Shown: piece by piece, positions 32,408 to 41,518 of the stretch
Numbering within the stretch: position 1 is the stretch's first letter
How the letters are laid out: each line of letters opens with the position of its first letter
NCBI RefSeq assembly: GCF_004348545.1
Contig: NZ_SMKL01000012.1
Coordinates: forward strand, 1-64,000
DNA length: 64,000 nt
Direction of reading: 5' to 3'
Source: Jiangella ureilytica
GTDB taxonomy: Bacteria; Actinomycetota; Actinomycetes; Jiangellales; Jiangellaceae
The notes under the pieces: model-generated
Databases searched by the model: none
Told to the model about the DNA's origin: nothing
The model's input: the letters and a program-made list of their open reading frames with translations, nothing else
Position numbers and translations under genes: made by a program

Positions 32408-33766
32408 TCAGTCGAGGAACCAGCCGCCGGTGATCGCGTCGTGCCAGTCGGTGACGACGGCGGGGGCGATGCCGAGCGGGAGGTCGCCGTCGGCGCCCCA
32501 CATCGTGTGGGTGCCCCCCAGGTAGCGGGTCAGCGCGTACTTCGGCCTCGGCTCGATCGCCTCGACCATCGGGACGATCACCTCGGCGTAGACCTCGGGG
32601 CTGTGGTCGCGGCTGCTTCCCGAGATGCCGGCGAGGGTGGGCGGGAGCGGCTTGACGCCAGGGTCGCGCAGCGACCGGGTGTAGCCGGTGAACCGGTCGA
32701 CCAGCGCCTGCGTCCCCGCGGCGCCGAGGCCCAGCCGCTCCGCGGACACCGTCGCCGCGGCGACGAGCGAGGAACGGATGTCGTGGGTGATGAGGTACTC
32801 GCACTTGAACCGTGGGCGGACGGTCTGCGCGGCCCACTCGTCGAGGATCTCCTCCATCAGCCACGGCAGCCGCATGAGCGCGGCGGGGCCCTCGGCGGCC
32901 AGCGCCTCGGGGCCGCGGTAGCGGGCGTGGTCGCGCCACGTGCGGATGTAGAGGTCGTTGAAGAGGTCGTAGCGCGCCTTGCCCGGCGCCGCGGTGCGCT
33001 CGTAGCCGTCGACCTTCCCGGTCGGCGCCCAGGCGTACTTCGCGGCGTTGATGTAGCCGAACGGCGAGCTCTCCGCCGCGAGGTTGCCGGCGCAGTTCGG
33101 GATCCGCTGCGACAGCATCGACACGATCGGCCCGCCCGTGGAGTGGCCGTGGACGTACACGGAGTACTCCGGCTCGGCGAGGTGCCGGCGGGCGGCCTCG
33201 ACCATGCCGACCTCCATCGCCGCCGGCCAGGCCGCCATGCGGTGGTAGAACCGGGTGCCCGGCTTCGCCCGGGCGAGCGTCCGCGTCCCGTCGCGCAGCC
33301 GCTGCTTCTGGTCCTTGATGACGTCGTAGTCGTCCGGCGGGACGAACTCGCCGTCCTGCCAGATCGGGGTGCGCACCGTCCCGTCCGGATGGATGGTGTC
33401 GCCCGGCCAGTTCCGGCTCGGGTCCGGCAGGTACAGCCGCCCGGGGAACGTGGGCAGGACGACCTTCCAGCCCAGCTTGCCGACCAACAGCTCGGCGAGG
33501 GGCACCAACTGGCGCCAGTCGTCCTCGCCTCCGTGCAGCATGAACGCGCCGACTCTCTTGCGATCGGCGCCGACGGCGGTCCGCTCGGGGCTCGTGGGCT
33601 CGAAGACGCGAACGCCGATGTCCCACTGCAGACCCAGGGCCTCGACGGTGAAGACGTCCTCGCTCTCGCTGAACGGGATGTCCTCGCGGCCGAGCAGCGC
33701 GGTCGTCGCCGCGACCATGTCGGGCCTCTCGACGATCGGTTGCGGCGTCCACACGGTCTGCGTCAT
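32408..33766 (-). CDS. large alpha/beta hydrolase-like protein
   Basis: 452 residues from ATG 33766 (GGGAG 9 nt upstream). FMLHGGEDDWRQLVPLAELL fits an alpha/beta hydrolase entry strand, and YVHGHSTGGPIVSML is the GxSxG elbow with nucleophile Ser. LGGTHTMWG probably carries the His. The long N-terminal and cap sections are unlike small esterases. Substrate unknown. An AT-rich palindrome upstream suggests a dedicated repressor. It neighbours the secreted glycan-active genes, so it may process a released ester or product. Confidence 0.75.
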   Translation of the reverse strand: MTQTVWTPQPIVERPDMVAATTALLGREDIPFSESEDVFTVEALGLQWDIGVRVFEPTSPERTAVGADRKRVGAFMLHGGEDDWRQLVPLAELLVGKLGWKVVLPTFPGRLYLPDPSRNWPGDTIHPDGTVRTPIWQDGEFVPPDDYDVIKDQKQRLRDGTRTLARAKPGTRFYHRMAAWPAAMEVGMVEAARRHLAEPEYSVYVHGHSTGGPIVSMLSQRIPNCAGNLAAESSPFGYINAAKYAWAPTGKVDGYERTAAPGKARYDLFNDLYIRTWRDHARYRGPEALAAEGPAALMRLPWLMEEILDEWAAQTVRPRFKCEYLITHDIRSSLVAAATVSAERLGLGAAGTQALVDRFTGYTRSLRDPGVKPLPPTLAGISGSSRDHSPEVYAEVIVPMVEAIEPRPKYALTRYLGGTHTMWGADGDLPLGIAPAVVTDWHDAITGGWFLD

Positions 33767-33810
33767 GGTCGAAGACTCCCGTCCCACCGGACTGATACCT
33801 TCCACCACCC

Positions 33811-33830
33811 GTATATCATGTTTTATATCC
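33811..33830 (-). promoter_or_regulatory. AT-rich operator-like palindrome
   Basis: GTATATCATG-TTTTATATCC: imperfect inverted repeat with ATAT half-sites, an AT-rich island in about 70% GC DNA, 45 nt upstream of the alpha/beta hydrolase ATG. It looks like a GntR- or LacI-type site and probably overlaps the promoter. Confidence 0.5.
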
Positions 33831-33971
33831 ACGGTCATCGGGTTGACTCCTGATCACCGCCTCGCCGAGCGGGTCGCACCCGTCACCGCACCCGCCGGGA
33901 TGGTCGCTTACGGCGTGCTCGGCTGGATCGACGGCCGCGGCTCATCCCCTCTCCCAGGTCGAGGTGAGTCG

Positions 33972-33997
33972 GACGGCCGGCAGCGCGCCCGGCCGTC
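33972..33997 (-). terminator. hairpin downstream of the glycosidase-like gene
   Basis: GACGGCCGG (33972-33980) and CCGGCCGTC (33989-33997) form a perfect 9-bp GC stem with 8-nt loop about 80 nt after the stop of the minus-strand gene ending at 34078. There is no T-run, as is usual for actinobacterial terminators. The rest of 33767-34077 shows only the operator at 33811 and no gene. Confidence 0.5.
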
Positions 33998-34077
33998 ATC
34001 CCTCACCCCATGGCGGGTGCGCGAGGCGGGGCTCCCGCCCGGACCCCACGCACCCATGGCACCACGGCACGTGCGGG

Positions 34078-36120
34078 TCACGAGACCCAGTACGAATACA
34101 GGTCGACGTTGACGAGGTGGAAGCGGAACTTGACCTCCTGCCCCGCGAGGGTCGCGAGCCGGGCCCGGCCGCGCCAGTTCACCGAGGCGTCCAGTCGGTC
34201 GCCCTTGATCGGGATCATGTCCGCGCCGGTGAAGCCCGGGATCGGTGCGCCGTCGGCCGTCAGCACCTCGACCAGCAGGCTGCCGCCGTCGTGCACCACG
34301 GCGTTGACGTGCAGCTGCGAGCCGTCGAACGCGACCGGCTTCGTCGTGACCTCGCCGGCGTCGCCGAGGCCGGGCAGTGAGGCGTTCGACATCGAGGCGA
34401 AGCCGTCGCGCCGCCAGGTCGCGAGCCCGACCTGGCCGAAGTGCTCATCGCGGTTCGGGTCGTCGGAGTCGGCGCCACCGTGGCCGTTCTGGAAGCCGGC
34501 GTAGTACATCGAGATCGTCGTGTCGTCGACCAGGATGTTCGAGGCCGTGTAGAGCGCGCCGTCGTCCCAGGCGCCGCCGCGGCTGGGCTCGAGGATCGGG
34601 TCGCGCACCGGACGGTCCCAGCGCAACAGGTCCCGCGACGACGCCAGTTGCGGCAGCACCGGGCCGTCGGCCGCCGACGCGTACTCGCCGGACGTGTAGT
34701 CGGTGGTGAGGAAGACCCACGGGATGCCGATGTAGGTGCTCTCGTACGGCAGCACCGGCATGCCGTAGATCTGCCCCTCGACGCCGCCGATCGCCTCGGC
34801 CGCGCCGTCGTCGGCGGAGTCGCCCATGACGGCCAGCTGGGGTGTCGTCCAGTTCTCGAGGTCGGTGCTGGTCGAGACGAACGCAGCCCGCTCGTAGATG
34901 CCGGGCGTGCGCGCCGTGAACATCCGCTTCTTGATGGTCGCGATGTAGAGACCCGCCTCGGGGTCGTACGCGGTCTGCACGACGTCGCCGTCGTTGAGCA
35001 GGTGCTGCGCGCGAAGCGGGGTCCAGTTGTAGCCGTCGGGCGACTTCCAGCCGTAGTAGCCGTTGCCTCCTGGCACGCCCGGCGCCGGCTGCGTCTTCAT
35101 GGCGAAGTAGCGGCGGTCGGCGGGCGCGTCGGGGTTGTAGACGACGTGCGCGCTGCTGCCGGCCATGACGATGTTCGTCTCCGAAGCCGGGATGTCCTTG
35201 TAACCGACGCCGGACACCGTCGAGCGGCCCACCGGCTTGTCCCAGGTGACGCCGTCCTCGCTCTCGGCGTAGCAGAGGTGGTAGTGCGGCGCCTGGTCGT
35301 TGTAGCACGTGTACCACATGCGGTGGAGGCCGTCGATCACGTAGACCGAGCCATAGGCGTAGCTGCTGTCCTCCCACGGCCGGTCCGGCCGCAGCACCGG
35401 CCGCTCCCGCTTCTCGCCGGGGTGCACCACGCGCTCCACGTCGTGCGCGGACTCGATGCGGTAGTCATCGAGGAACAGCTCGCGCTCGGTCCCGAGCTCG
35501 GGGTCGTAGGCCGGCGCAGCCGCCGTCAGCACGGCCTCGTCCCAGTACGAGATGCCGGCCGCCGCCTGCGAGCCGTAGATGTGCGCCGTCACGTGTGCGG
35601 TGTTCGCCGGGGCGAAGCCCGTGACGCTGACCTCCTGCCAGTCCGCGCTGAACGCCGGCTCGACGTGGGGCGCGCCGATGCGGTTGCGGTCGAAGTCCCA
35701 GAACTCCAGATACAACCAGGCGGGCGTGCCACTGCGCCCCTTGAGGTTGGCCGTCAGCGTGTACTCGTCACCGGCCGTGGCGACGATCCGCTCGCTGCGC
35801 ACCGACACCGACGTGCCGGCGGCGTCGTTGATTTCCAGCGACCCGAGGCCCGCGGTCCGGTACGCCTGCAGGTTGACGACGTTGGCGCCGTCGGCGTTGC
35901 CCTCCACGCCCCAGCCGAGCGGGTGGCCGCTGCGGTCGCCGGCGTCGAACGCGCCGTTCTGCAGCAGCAGGCCGGGCCGGCCGACGATCGGCTGCGGCAG
36001 CGGCTGCGCCGACACCAGCAAGGTGGACGACAGGCCGACGGCGGCGGCGACGGCGACGGCCGTGGCGGCCGCGCGCACGAGGCGCCCTCGTGGGGTGCGC
36101 GGCTGGGTCGGGTAGGACAT
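34078..36120 (-). CDS. secreted five-bladed beta-propeller glycoside hydrolase-like protein
   Basis: 680 residues starting MSYPTQPRTPRGRLV, with a signal peptide (hydrophobic about 15-38, then SAQP). Residues about 50-200 form a carbohydrate-binding beta-sandwich (NGAFDAGDRSGHPLGWGVEG... TLTANLKGRSG). Residues about 205-600 resemble GH32/43/130-type beta-propellers (ERELFLDDYRIESAHD, RMWYTCYND, YAESEDGVTWDKP, DGALYTASNILVDD). It is divergent from a sialidase-like gene with operators between them, suggesting joint extracellular glycan breakdown. Family within GH is uncertain. Confidence 0.8.
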   Translation of the reverse strand: MSYPTQPRTPRGRLVRAAATAVAVAAAVGLSSTLLVSAQPLPQPIVGRPGLLLQNGAFDAGDRSGHPLGWGVEGNADGANVVNLQAYRTAGLGSLEINDAAGTSVSVRSERIVATAGDEYTLTANLKGRSGTPAWLYLEFWDFDRNRIGAPHVEPAFSADWQEVSVTGFAPANTAHVTAHIYGSQAAAGISYWDEAVLTAAAPAYDPELGTERELFLDDYRIESAHDVERVVHPGEKRERPVLRPDRPWEDSSYAYGSVYVIDGLHRMWYTCYNDQAPHYHLCYAESEDGVTWDKPVGRSTVSGVGYKDIPASETNIVMAGSSAHVVYNPDAPADRRYFAMKTQPAPGVPGGNGYYGWKSPDGYNWTPLRAQHLLNDGDVVQTAYDPEAGLYIATIKKRMFTARTPGIYERAAFVSTSTDLENWTTPQLAVMGDSADDGAAEAIGGVEGQIYGMPVLPYESTYIGIPWVFLTTDYTSGEYASAADGPVLPQLASSRDLLRWDRPVRDPILEPSRGGAWDDGALYTASNILVDDTTISMYYAGFQNGHGGADSDDPNRDEHFGQVGLATWRRDGFASMSNASLPGLGDAGEVTTKPVAFDGSQLHVNAVVHDGGSLLVEVLTADGAPIPGFTGADMIPIKGDRLDASVNWRGRARLATLAGQEVKFRFHLVNVDLYSYWVS

Positions 36121-36188
36121 GACGACTCCGATGCTCTGGGGGACGGGGACGGCACTCCGTGGTCGGCAGCGAACACGGGCCAACGTTT

Positions 36189-36204
36189 CATGTCAATAGA
36201 CATG
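36189..36204. promoter_or_regulatory. palindromic operator in the divergent glycan-gene promoter
   Basis: CATGTC-AATA-GACATG, perfect 6-bp arms, 69 nt upstream of the glycosidase-like ATG and in an AT-richer patch. Likely regulator-binding site for that gene. Confidence 0.55.
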
Positions 36205-36266
36205 TCGTGATGAACGTGGTCTTGACCGCTGACGCCGGACGGACCTACCGTCGCCGGCCAAAGGTA

Positions 36267-36281
36267 TGGAATGTCATTCCA
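36267..36281. promoter_or_regulatory. second palindrome, sialidase-like gene side
   Basis: TGGAATG-T-CATTCCA, a perfect 15-bp palindrome with a single central base, 30 nt before the sialidase-like GTG. Different sequence from the 36189 site, so two regulators or two specificities may control the divergent pair. Confidence 0.6.
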
Positions 36282-36310
36282 ATCAACGCCGAGTGTTGGG
36301 AGTCCCCCTC

Positions 36311-38566
36311 GTGCCCACTCGCTTCTCCGGCCTCGTCGGCGGCCTGGTCGGCTTCGGCGCCGCCGTCGTCCTGCTCAGCAGCACCCTCGGCGCCCCCGCT
36401 GACGACGCCGCCGTCGACCCCGCAGCCGAGACGCCGGACGGCGCGATCAACCCGCTGCCCGCCGGCGACGGCCCCGCGCCCGACGCGTCGGTCACCGGCG
36501 TCGGGCCGCAGTGGAACGTGCTGAACTGGGGACCGGGCCCGCGCGCCGCCGTACCCGCGTCGTTCGGCTTCGACACCGTCGTCGACGGGCGGACCGAGCA
36601 GAAGATCTTCGTGTCGACGCAGGCCAACGACGACGTCGCGGCCGCCGACTCGATCGTCAACATGTCCGTGTCCGAGGACTCCGGGCTCTCGTTCCTCACC
36701 ACCGAGCGCCACTACCCGACGACGGCGCTGAACATGACCCGGCTGCCCGACGGGTCGCTGTTCGCCGTCGACTTCATCCCGGAGTGGGGCGACAGCACGC
36801 GCACCTGGGTGAACCTGCTGTCCTGGCGGTCGACGGACGGCGGGCAGACCTGGGAGCGGATCAAGGGCCGGTTCACGCCGCCCGACGGCGAGCAGTTCGC
36901 CGGCACCGACCGCGGCCTGCGTGTGCACCGGGTCCCGCGGGTCCTCGCCGACGGCGCACTCGTCGTGCCGGTCTACACCGTCTACCGCTCGATGCCGCGC
37001 CGGATCAGCGCCTTCCTGCAGTCCACCGACGGCGGCCTGACCTGGACGCAGCGCTCGTTCGTGCCGTCGAGCATCGGCACCAACGAGGTCGGCTGGGGGC
37101 ACACGAAGGACGGCCGGCTGATCGCCGTCATGCGCACCGAGGGTGAGAACCCGGCCCGGCTGCGGGTGAGCTGGTCCAGCGACGACGGCCACACCTGGAC
37201 GCCGTCGCAGCCGCTGCTGGACCCCGACGGCGCGCAGGTAATCGGCATCTACCCCGACGTCGTGCTGCAGCCCAACGGGGTCATGCTGATGAGCACCGGC
37301 CGGCCGGACAACCGCGTCTACATCGACTACGACGGCACCGGCGAGACCTGGGACGAGGTCCGCAACGTCTTCACCCTCTACCCGTCCGACACCGGCAACG
37401 GCCGCTACGACGGCTCCAGCGGCAACCAGTCGATGACCAACGTCGGGTCGAGCCGGACGCTGTTCTTCGGCGACCGCTGCCACGTCTGGGGCTGCAAGGC
37501 CTACAACGAGCAGTACGGCGTCGTCGCGGTGCTGATGAACGCCGTCACCGACGGCGTCGGCAAGATCGACGTCGCGTCGCAGCTGGCCGTCGGGGTCGCG
37601 ACGGTCACCGGCGACTTCGCGCCGGCCGATGCGCGCTTCCCGGAGCAGCGGCCCGAGGGGGCGTTCGACGGGAGCTCGCGGCCGAACTCCGCCGCGGTCC
37701 TGTCCGGCTCCGGGTCCGGCACGCCGGCGATGACGCTGAAACTGGACCGGCCGTACTCGATCGACCGCATCGGCCTCATGCTCGGCAACGGCGCGCCGCT
37801 CGACGCGAACGTCCAGCTCTCGCTCGACGGGCGGCGCTGGAGCCGGCCGGTGGTGCGGACCGTCGACAGCCGCGACCACTCCATGCGCTACACCGACTTC
37901 CCCGCCCAGCAAGCGCAGTACGTGCGGGTGACGGCGCCCGCGGGCAGCACGACGCCGGTCACCGAGCTCGAGGTCTACTCGAGCGACGTGCAGACCTTCG
38001 AGAACGACCCGGTCTACGGCATCCCGCGCGGCTTCGTCGACGCCAGGAACACCACCGTCAACGACCAGGAGGTCAAGGGCTGGAACAGCAGCTCGTCGCT
38101 GCGGCTGTTCGACAAGTTCCTCGACGACAACGCGACGGCGACCAAGCCGGCGGCGCCGGTGGAGCACCAGCGGGCGACGTTCGCCTGGAGCACGAACGAC
38201 TTCCGCGGCCCGTTCACCTTCGCCGTCGAGGGCGATGCCGGTGGGGACGCCGTCACCCCGTGGCGGTTCCGCCTCGTGCCCGGCGCCAGCGCGACGACGC
38301 CGCCGTCGCTCGAGGTGTCCGACGGCTCCGCCTGGACGTCGCTGGGCGCGCTGTCCGCCGTCGTCCCGATCAACACCTGGATACCGGTCACCGTCGACAC
38401 GACGACGTCCTCGGCAACGGTGACGATCGGCGGACAGGAGTTCCGCACCGAGGTGACCGCCGAGAACGCCGACCGGCTGGCCGGGCTCACGTTCACCACC
38501 GGCGACCCGATCGCCTACGGCATGTCCTTCTTCGTCGACGACCTCACCATCGCGGCCGTGGAGTAG
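36311..38566 (+). CDS. secreted sialidase-like BNR-repeat protein with discoidin and C-terminal lectin-like domains
   Basis: 751 residues from GTG 36311 (GGGAG about 9 nt upstream). Signal peptide/anchor (GLVGGLVGFGAAVVLLSS). A six-bladed propeller region carries Asp boxes SEDSGLSF (121), STDGGQTW (174), STDGGLTW (238) and SSDDGHTW (289). An F5/8-type C (CBM32-like) region spans about 420-560 (FDGSSRPNSAAVL...TPVTELEVYSS). The C-terminal beta-sandwich resembles LamG. Exo-alpha-sialidase is the nearest family; I do not identify the full Arg triad, so the sugar specificity is open. Probably acts with the divergent glycosidase. Confidence 0.83.
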   Translation: MPTRFSGLVGGLVGFGAAVVLLSSTLGAPADDAAVDPAAETPDGAINPLPAGDGPAPDASVTGVGPQWNVLNWGPGPRAAVPASFGFDTVVDGRTEQKIFVSTQANDDVAAADSIVNMSVSEDSGLSFLTTERHYPTTALNMTRLPDGSLFAVDFIPEWGDSTRTWVNLLSWRSTDGGQTWERIKGRFTPPDGEQFAGTDRGLRVHRVPRVLADGALVVPVYTVYRSMPRRISAFLQSTDGGLTWTQRSFVPSSIGTNEVGWGHTKDGRLIAVMRTEGENPARLRVSWSSDDGHTWTPSQPLLDPDGAQVIGIYPDVVLQPNGVMLMSTGRPDNRVYIDYDGTGETWDEVRNVFTLYPSDTGNGRYDGSSGNQSMTNVGSSRTLFFGDRCHVWGCKAYNEQYGVVAVLMNAVTDGVGKIDVASQLAVGVATVTGDFAPADARFPEQRPEGAFDGSSRPNSAAVLSGSGSGTPAMTLKLDRPYSIDRIGLMLGNGAPLDANVQLSLDGRRWSRPVVRTVDSRDHSMRYTDFPAQQAQYVRVTAPAGSTTPVTELEVYSSDVQTFENDPVYGIPRGFVDARNTTVNDQEVKGWNSSSSLRLFDKFLDDNATATKPAAPVEHQRATFAWSTNDFRGPFTFAVEGDAGGDAVTPWRFRLVPGASATTPPSLEVSDGSAWTSLGALSAVVPINTWIPVTVDTTTSSATVTIGGQEFRTEVTAENADRLAGLTFTTGDPIAYGMSFFVDDLTIAAVE

Positions 38567-38588
38567 GCGTCTCGTAGGGTGGGGAGCC

Positions 38589-39347
38589 GTGATCCTCGCG
38601 CATGCCAGTGACCCCCATGTCGGCAGCATCCACGACGACGAATTGCTGCGGGCCTGGCGGTCACTGCCCGCCGCGCTCGACGGCGTCCGACCGCGGCCCG
38701 GCCTGCTCCTGCTGACCGGCGACCTCACCGACCACGGCACCGCACCCGAGTACCGGCGCCTCGACGACCTGCTGTCGGGGCTCGAGGGGCTCGGCGTGCG
38801 GTGCCGGGTCGTTGCCGGCAATCACGACGACCCGGCGGTGCTGCGGGAGACGGTGCCGCACCTGCTGGGCGCGGTCGATCCGGCGGCCGGCTCGCCGGCC
38901 GCCTGGACCGAGGTGGTCGACGGGGTGACTCTGGCCGGGCTGGACAGCTCGTCCGGGACGCTCGGGCCGGTGCAGCTCGAGTGGCTGGACGGCGTGCTGG
39001 CGACGGCGCCAGGCCCGGCGCTGGTCGCCCTGCACCACCCGCCGTTCCCCACCGGCCTGGACCAGCTCGACACCGAGTGGCCGCTGGCCGACGCCGCCCG
39101 CCTCCGCGCCGTCGTGGCCCGGCACCCCGCGGTCGCCGGCATCCTGTGCGGCCACGACCACCGCCACATCGCGACCCTGCTCGACGGACGGGTGCCGATG
39201 GTCTCGGCGCCGGCGCTGTCGTGGCGCCCCCGTCTCGACCTCCGCCCCGGCGAGCCCCTCACCCCGTCGCGCGAGCCGGCCGGCCTGCTCGTCCACGTGC
39301 TCGACGAGGTCGGCCTGCGGACCCACCATCTGAGTCTGTCTGCCTGA
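38589..39347 (+). CDS. calcineurin-like metallophosphoesterase (CpdA-like)
   Basis: 252 residues. The five metal-binding blocks are all visible: ASDPHV (Asp, His), GDLTDHG, GNHDD, LHHPP and GHDHRH. This is the class III cyclic-nucleotide phosphodiesterase (CpdA/Rv0805) layout, which hydrolyses 2',3'- or 3',5'-cNMPs, though in vivo substrates vary. Cytosolic, no signal peptide. Leaderless GTG after TAGGGT (38575-38580). Confidence 0.88.
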   Translation: MILAHASDPHVGSIHDDELLRAWRSLPAALDGVRPRPGLLLLTGDLTDHGTAPEYRRLDDLLSGLEGLGVRCRVVAGNHDDPAVLRETVPHLLGAVDPAAGSPAAWTEVVDGVTLAGLDSSSGTLGPVQLEWLDGVLATAPGPALVALHHPPFPTGLDQLDTEWPLADAARLRAVVARHPAVAGILCGHDHRHIATLLDGRVPMVSAPALSWRPRLDLRPGEPLTPSREPAGLLVHVLDEVGLRTHHLSLSA

Positions 39348-39363
39348 ACCGGCCCGGGCGGGC

Positions 39364-40107
39364 TCAGCCGAGGAGGCCGGCCTGGGCGGGCACGTACTCG
39401 GCCATCAGCCCGGGGTGGTTGTTGCGGACGTTGCCGACCTCGGGGCCGACGGGGCGGGCGATCAGCTCGGCGCCCACGCGGCCGGCGGACGAGCGGGCGA
39501 GGTCGAGCAGCGACGCCGCGTCGTCGTTGCCGCGGTCGAGCCAGTCGGGGACGGCGTCCGGGGTCAGGAAGACCGGCATCCGGTCGTGGATGTGCGCGAG
39601 CTCCGGCGCCGGAGTGGTCGTCAGGACGCTGGCCGACAGCACCCACCGGGCCGGGTCCTCGGCCGGCACGGAGTCGTCGCGCCACCAGTCGAAGACGCCC
39701 GCCATCGCCAGCCGGCCACGGGGCGGGTGGATGAAGAACGCCTGCTTCCGGCCGGAGCCGCTCCCCCGCTGCCACTCGTAGTAGCCGCAGGCCGGGACGA
39801 CGCACCGACGGCGGGCGACGGGGCCGCGGTAGGCGGGCTTGCCGGCGACGGTCTCGATGCGGGCGTTGATCATCTTGGCGCCGCCGGACGGGTCCTTCGC
39901 CCACGACGGGATCAGCCCCCAGCGAGCGGCGTGCAGCTGCCGGGTCCGCCCGGGCGGCTCGTCGGTGCGCTCGAGCACGACGGGGACGCGGTCCGTCGGC
40001 GCCACGTTGAACGACGGCATCAGCTCCAGCACGCTGCCGTCGGCGATGGCGGCGAACTCGGCCGCGAGGTCGTCCATCGAGGCGTCAGCCACGTACCGTC
40101 CGCACAC
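39364..40107 (-). CDS. SOS response-associated peptidase (SRAP/HMCES/YedK family)
   Basis: 247 residues starting MCGRY, with Cys2 exposed after Met removal as the catalytic and abasic-site-crosslinking residue. Other family signatures: SFNVAPTD, ARWGLIPSWA, INARIET (Asn), GYYEW (Glu), HDRMP (His). The family protects single-stranded DNA abasic sites by thiazolidine crosslinks. It is convergent with the metallophosphoesterase gene, with no other repair genes nearby. Confidence 0.95.
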   Translation of the reverse strand: MCGRYVADASMDDLAAEFAAIADGSVLELMPSFNVAPTDRVPVVLERTDEPPGRTRQLHAARWGLIPSWAKDPSGGAKMINARIETVAGKPAYRGPVARRRCVVPACGYYEWQRGSGSGRKQAFFIHPPRGRLAMAGVFDWWRDDSVPAEDPARWVLSASVLTTTPAPELAHIHDRMPVFLTPDAVPDWLDRGNDDAASLLDLARSSAGRVGAELIARPVGPEVGNVRNNHPGLMAEYVPAQAGLLG

Positions 40108-40204
40108 GCCTCGATTCTCACACGACGGCGCCGGAGTGCCGTTCCGCGGTGCGCTCGTCCTCCGTCGCTGCCGCCATGATCATCCACGGTCTGGGTCGTG
40201 GGCG

Positions 40205-40240
40205 CAGCCGGCGGCCGGTGCGGCCCGGCACCGGCGGCTG
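40205..40240 (-). terminator. hairpin at the end of the sugar ABC operon
   Basis: GCCGGTGC (40214-40221) and GCACCGGC (40228-40235) with 6-nt loop, extended by CAGCC/GGCTG (40205-40209, 40236-40240). It lies 28 nt after the permease stop. No T-run. Otherwise 40108-40267 holds no gene. Confidence 0.6.
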
Positions 40241-40267
40241 AGGGACCATCGGAGCGCGAGGGCCGCC

Positions 40268-41518
40268 CTACCGCACCGCGCCGCCACGGCGCTTGTTCCA
40301 GATGTCGAAGGCGACCGCCAGCATGAGGACCAGGCCCTTCACCACCGACTGCACCGACTGGTCGACGCCCATGAGCTGCATGCCGTTGCTCATGACGGCC
40401 ATGATCAGGCCGCCGACCATGGCGCCGACGACGGTGCCGACGCCGCCCGTCACCGCCGCCCCGCCGATGAACGCGGCCGCGATCGCGTCGAGCTCGAACA
40501 TCGTGCCGGCCGCCGGCTGCGCGCCGTTGGAGCGCGAGGAGTAGATGACCCCGGCGACGGCGGACAGGAAGCCCATGTTGACGAAGATCCAGAAGTTCAC
40601 CGTCCGTACCCGCACGCCCGACAGCAGCGCCGCGGACAGGTTGCCGCCGATCGCGTACACCTGCCGGCCGAACACCGTCTGCCTGGTCACGACGGCGTAG
40701 GTGATGACCAGCAGGCCCAGGATGATCAGCACGATCGGCAGGCCGCGTGCGTGCGCGAGCTGCCAGGCGAAGGCCATGACGACGGCGCCGACGGCCAGGA
40801 CGCGGGCGACGAACAGCGGGAACGACTCCACGGGCTGGCGGTAGCGGATCCGCGCGACCCGGGTCCGGAACCCGCTGATCGCGTAACCCGCCACCGCGAA
40901 CGCGCCGATGAACAGCGTGAACGCGTCGTAGCCCTGCCCGCCGAGCAGCCCGTTGAGGAAGCCGTTGGCGACCCGCTGGTACTCGGCCGGGAACGGCGAC
41001 AGCGAGATGTTGTCGAGCACCTGCAGCGTCAGGCCGCGGAACAGCAGCATGCCGGCCAGCGTCACGATGAACGCCGGGATGCCGACGTAGGCGACCCAGA
41101 AGCCCTGCCAGGCGCCGACGGCGACGCCGACCAGCAGAGCGACGACGATGCCGATCCACCAGGCGTAGCCCTGCTGGATCACGATGACGGCCGACACCGC
41201 CCCCGTCAGCGCGACGACGGAGCCGACGGACAGGTCGATGTGCCCGGCGATGATGACGATGACCATCCCGATGGCGAGCACCAGGATGTAGGAGTACTGC
41301 AGGACGATGTTGGTGATGTTCCCCGGGCTGAGCAGCACGCCGTCGGTCAGGATCGCGAACAGCGCGACGATCACCACGAACGCCACGTAGATGCCGCTCT
41401 GGCGCACGTTGCGGGTCACCAGCGTGCGCAGGTTGCTGGTGCCGGTGTGCAGAGCGGCGGCTTGGGCGCTCTGCGCCTCCGCGCGGTCCTCGGCCGGCGG
41501 CCGCTGGGTGCTCGTCAT
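40268..41518 (-). CDS. mmsB: multiple-monosaccharide ABC transporter permease (MmsB/GguB/XylH-like)
   Basis: 416 residues with about ten TM helices of the RbsC/XylH type. The conserved [19 protein letters not shown] loop lies near residues 90-110, and [16 protein letters not shown] plus [16 protein letters not shown] lie in the second half. It couples to the ATPase encoded just upstream (4-nt ATGA overlap) and the ChvE-type binding protein to import aldoses such as xylose, arabinose, glucose or galactose. Confidence 0.9.
   Translation of the reverse strand: MTSTQRPPAEDRAEAQSAQAAALHTGTSNLRTLVTRNVRQSGIYVAFVVIVALFAILTDGVLLSPGNITNIVLQYSYILVLAIGMVIVIIAGHIDLSVGSVVALTGAVSAVIVIQQGYAWWIGIVVALLVGVAVGAWQGFWVAYVGIPAFIVTLAGMLLFRGLTLQVLDNISLSPFPAEYQRVANGFLNGLLGGQGYDAFTLFIGAFAVAGYAISGFRTRVARIRYRQPVESFPLFVARVLAVGAVVMAFAWQLAHARGLPIVLIILGLLVITYAVVTRQTVFGRQVYAIGGNLSAALLSGVRVRTVNFWIFVNMGFLSAVAGVIYSSRSNGAQPAAGTMFELDAIAAAFIGGAAVTGGVGTVVGAMVGGLIMAVMSNGMQLMGVDQSVQSVVKGLVLMLAVAFDIWNKRRGGAVR

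Noticed and set aside
36245-38821. 858-residue minus-strand frame opposite the sialidase-like gene
   Set aside because: Low-complexity Arg/Val/Gly/Asp product without motifs; the plus strand has signal peptide, Asp boxes and normal codon bias.
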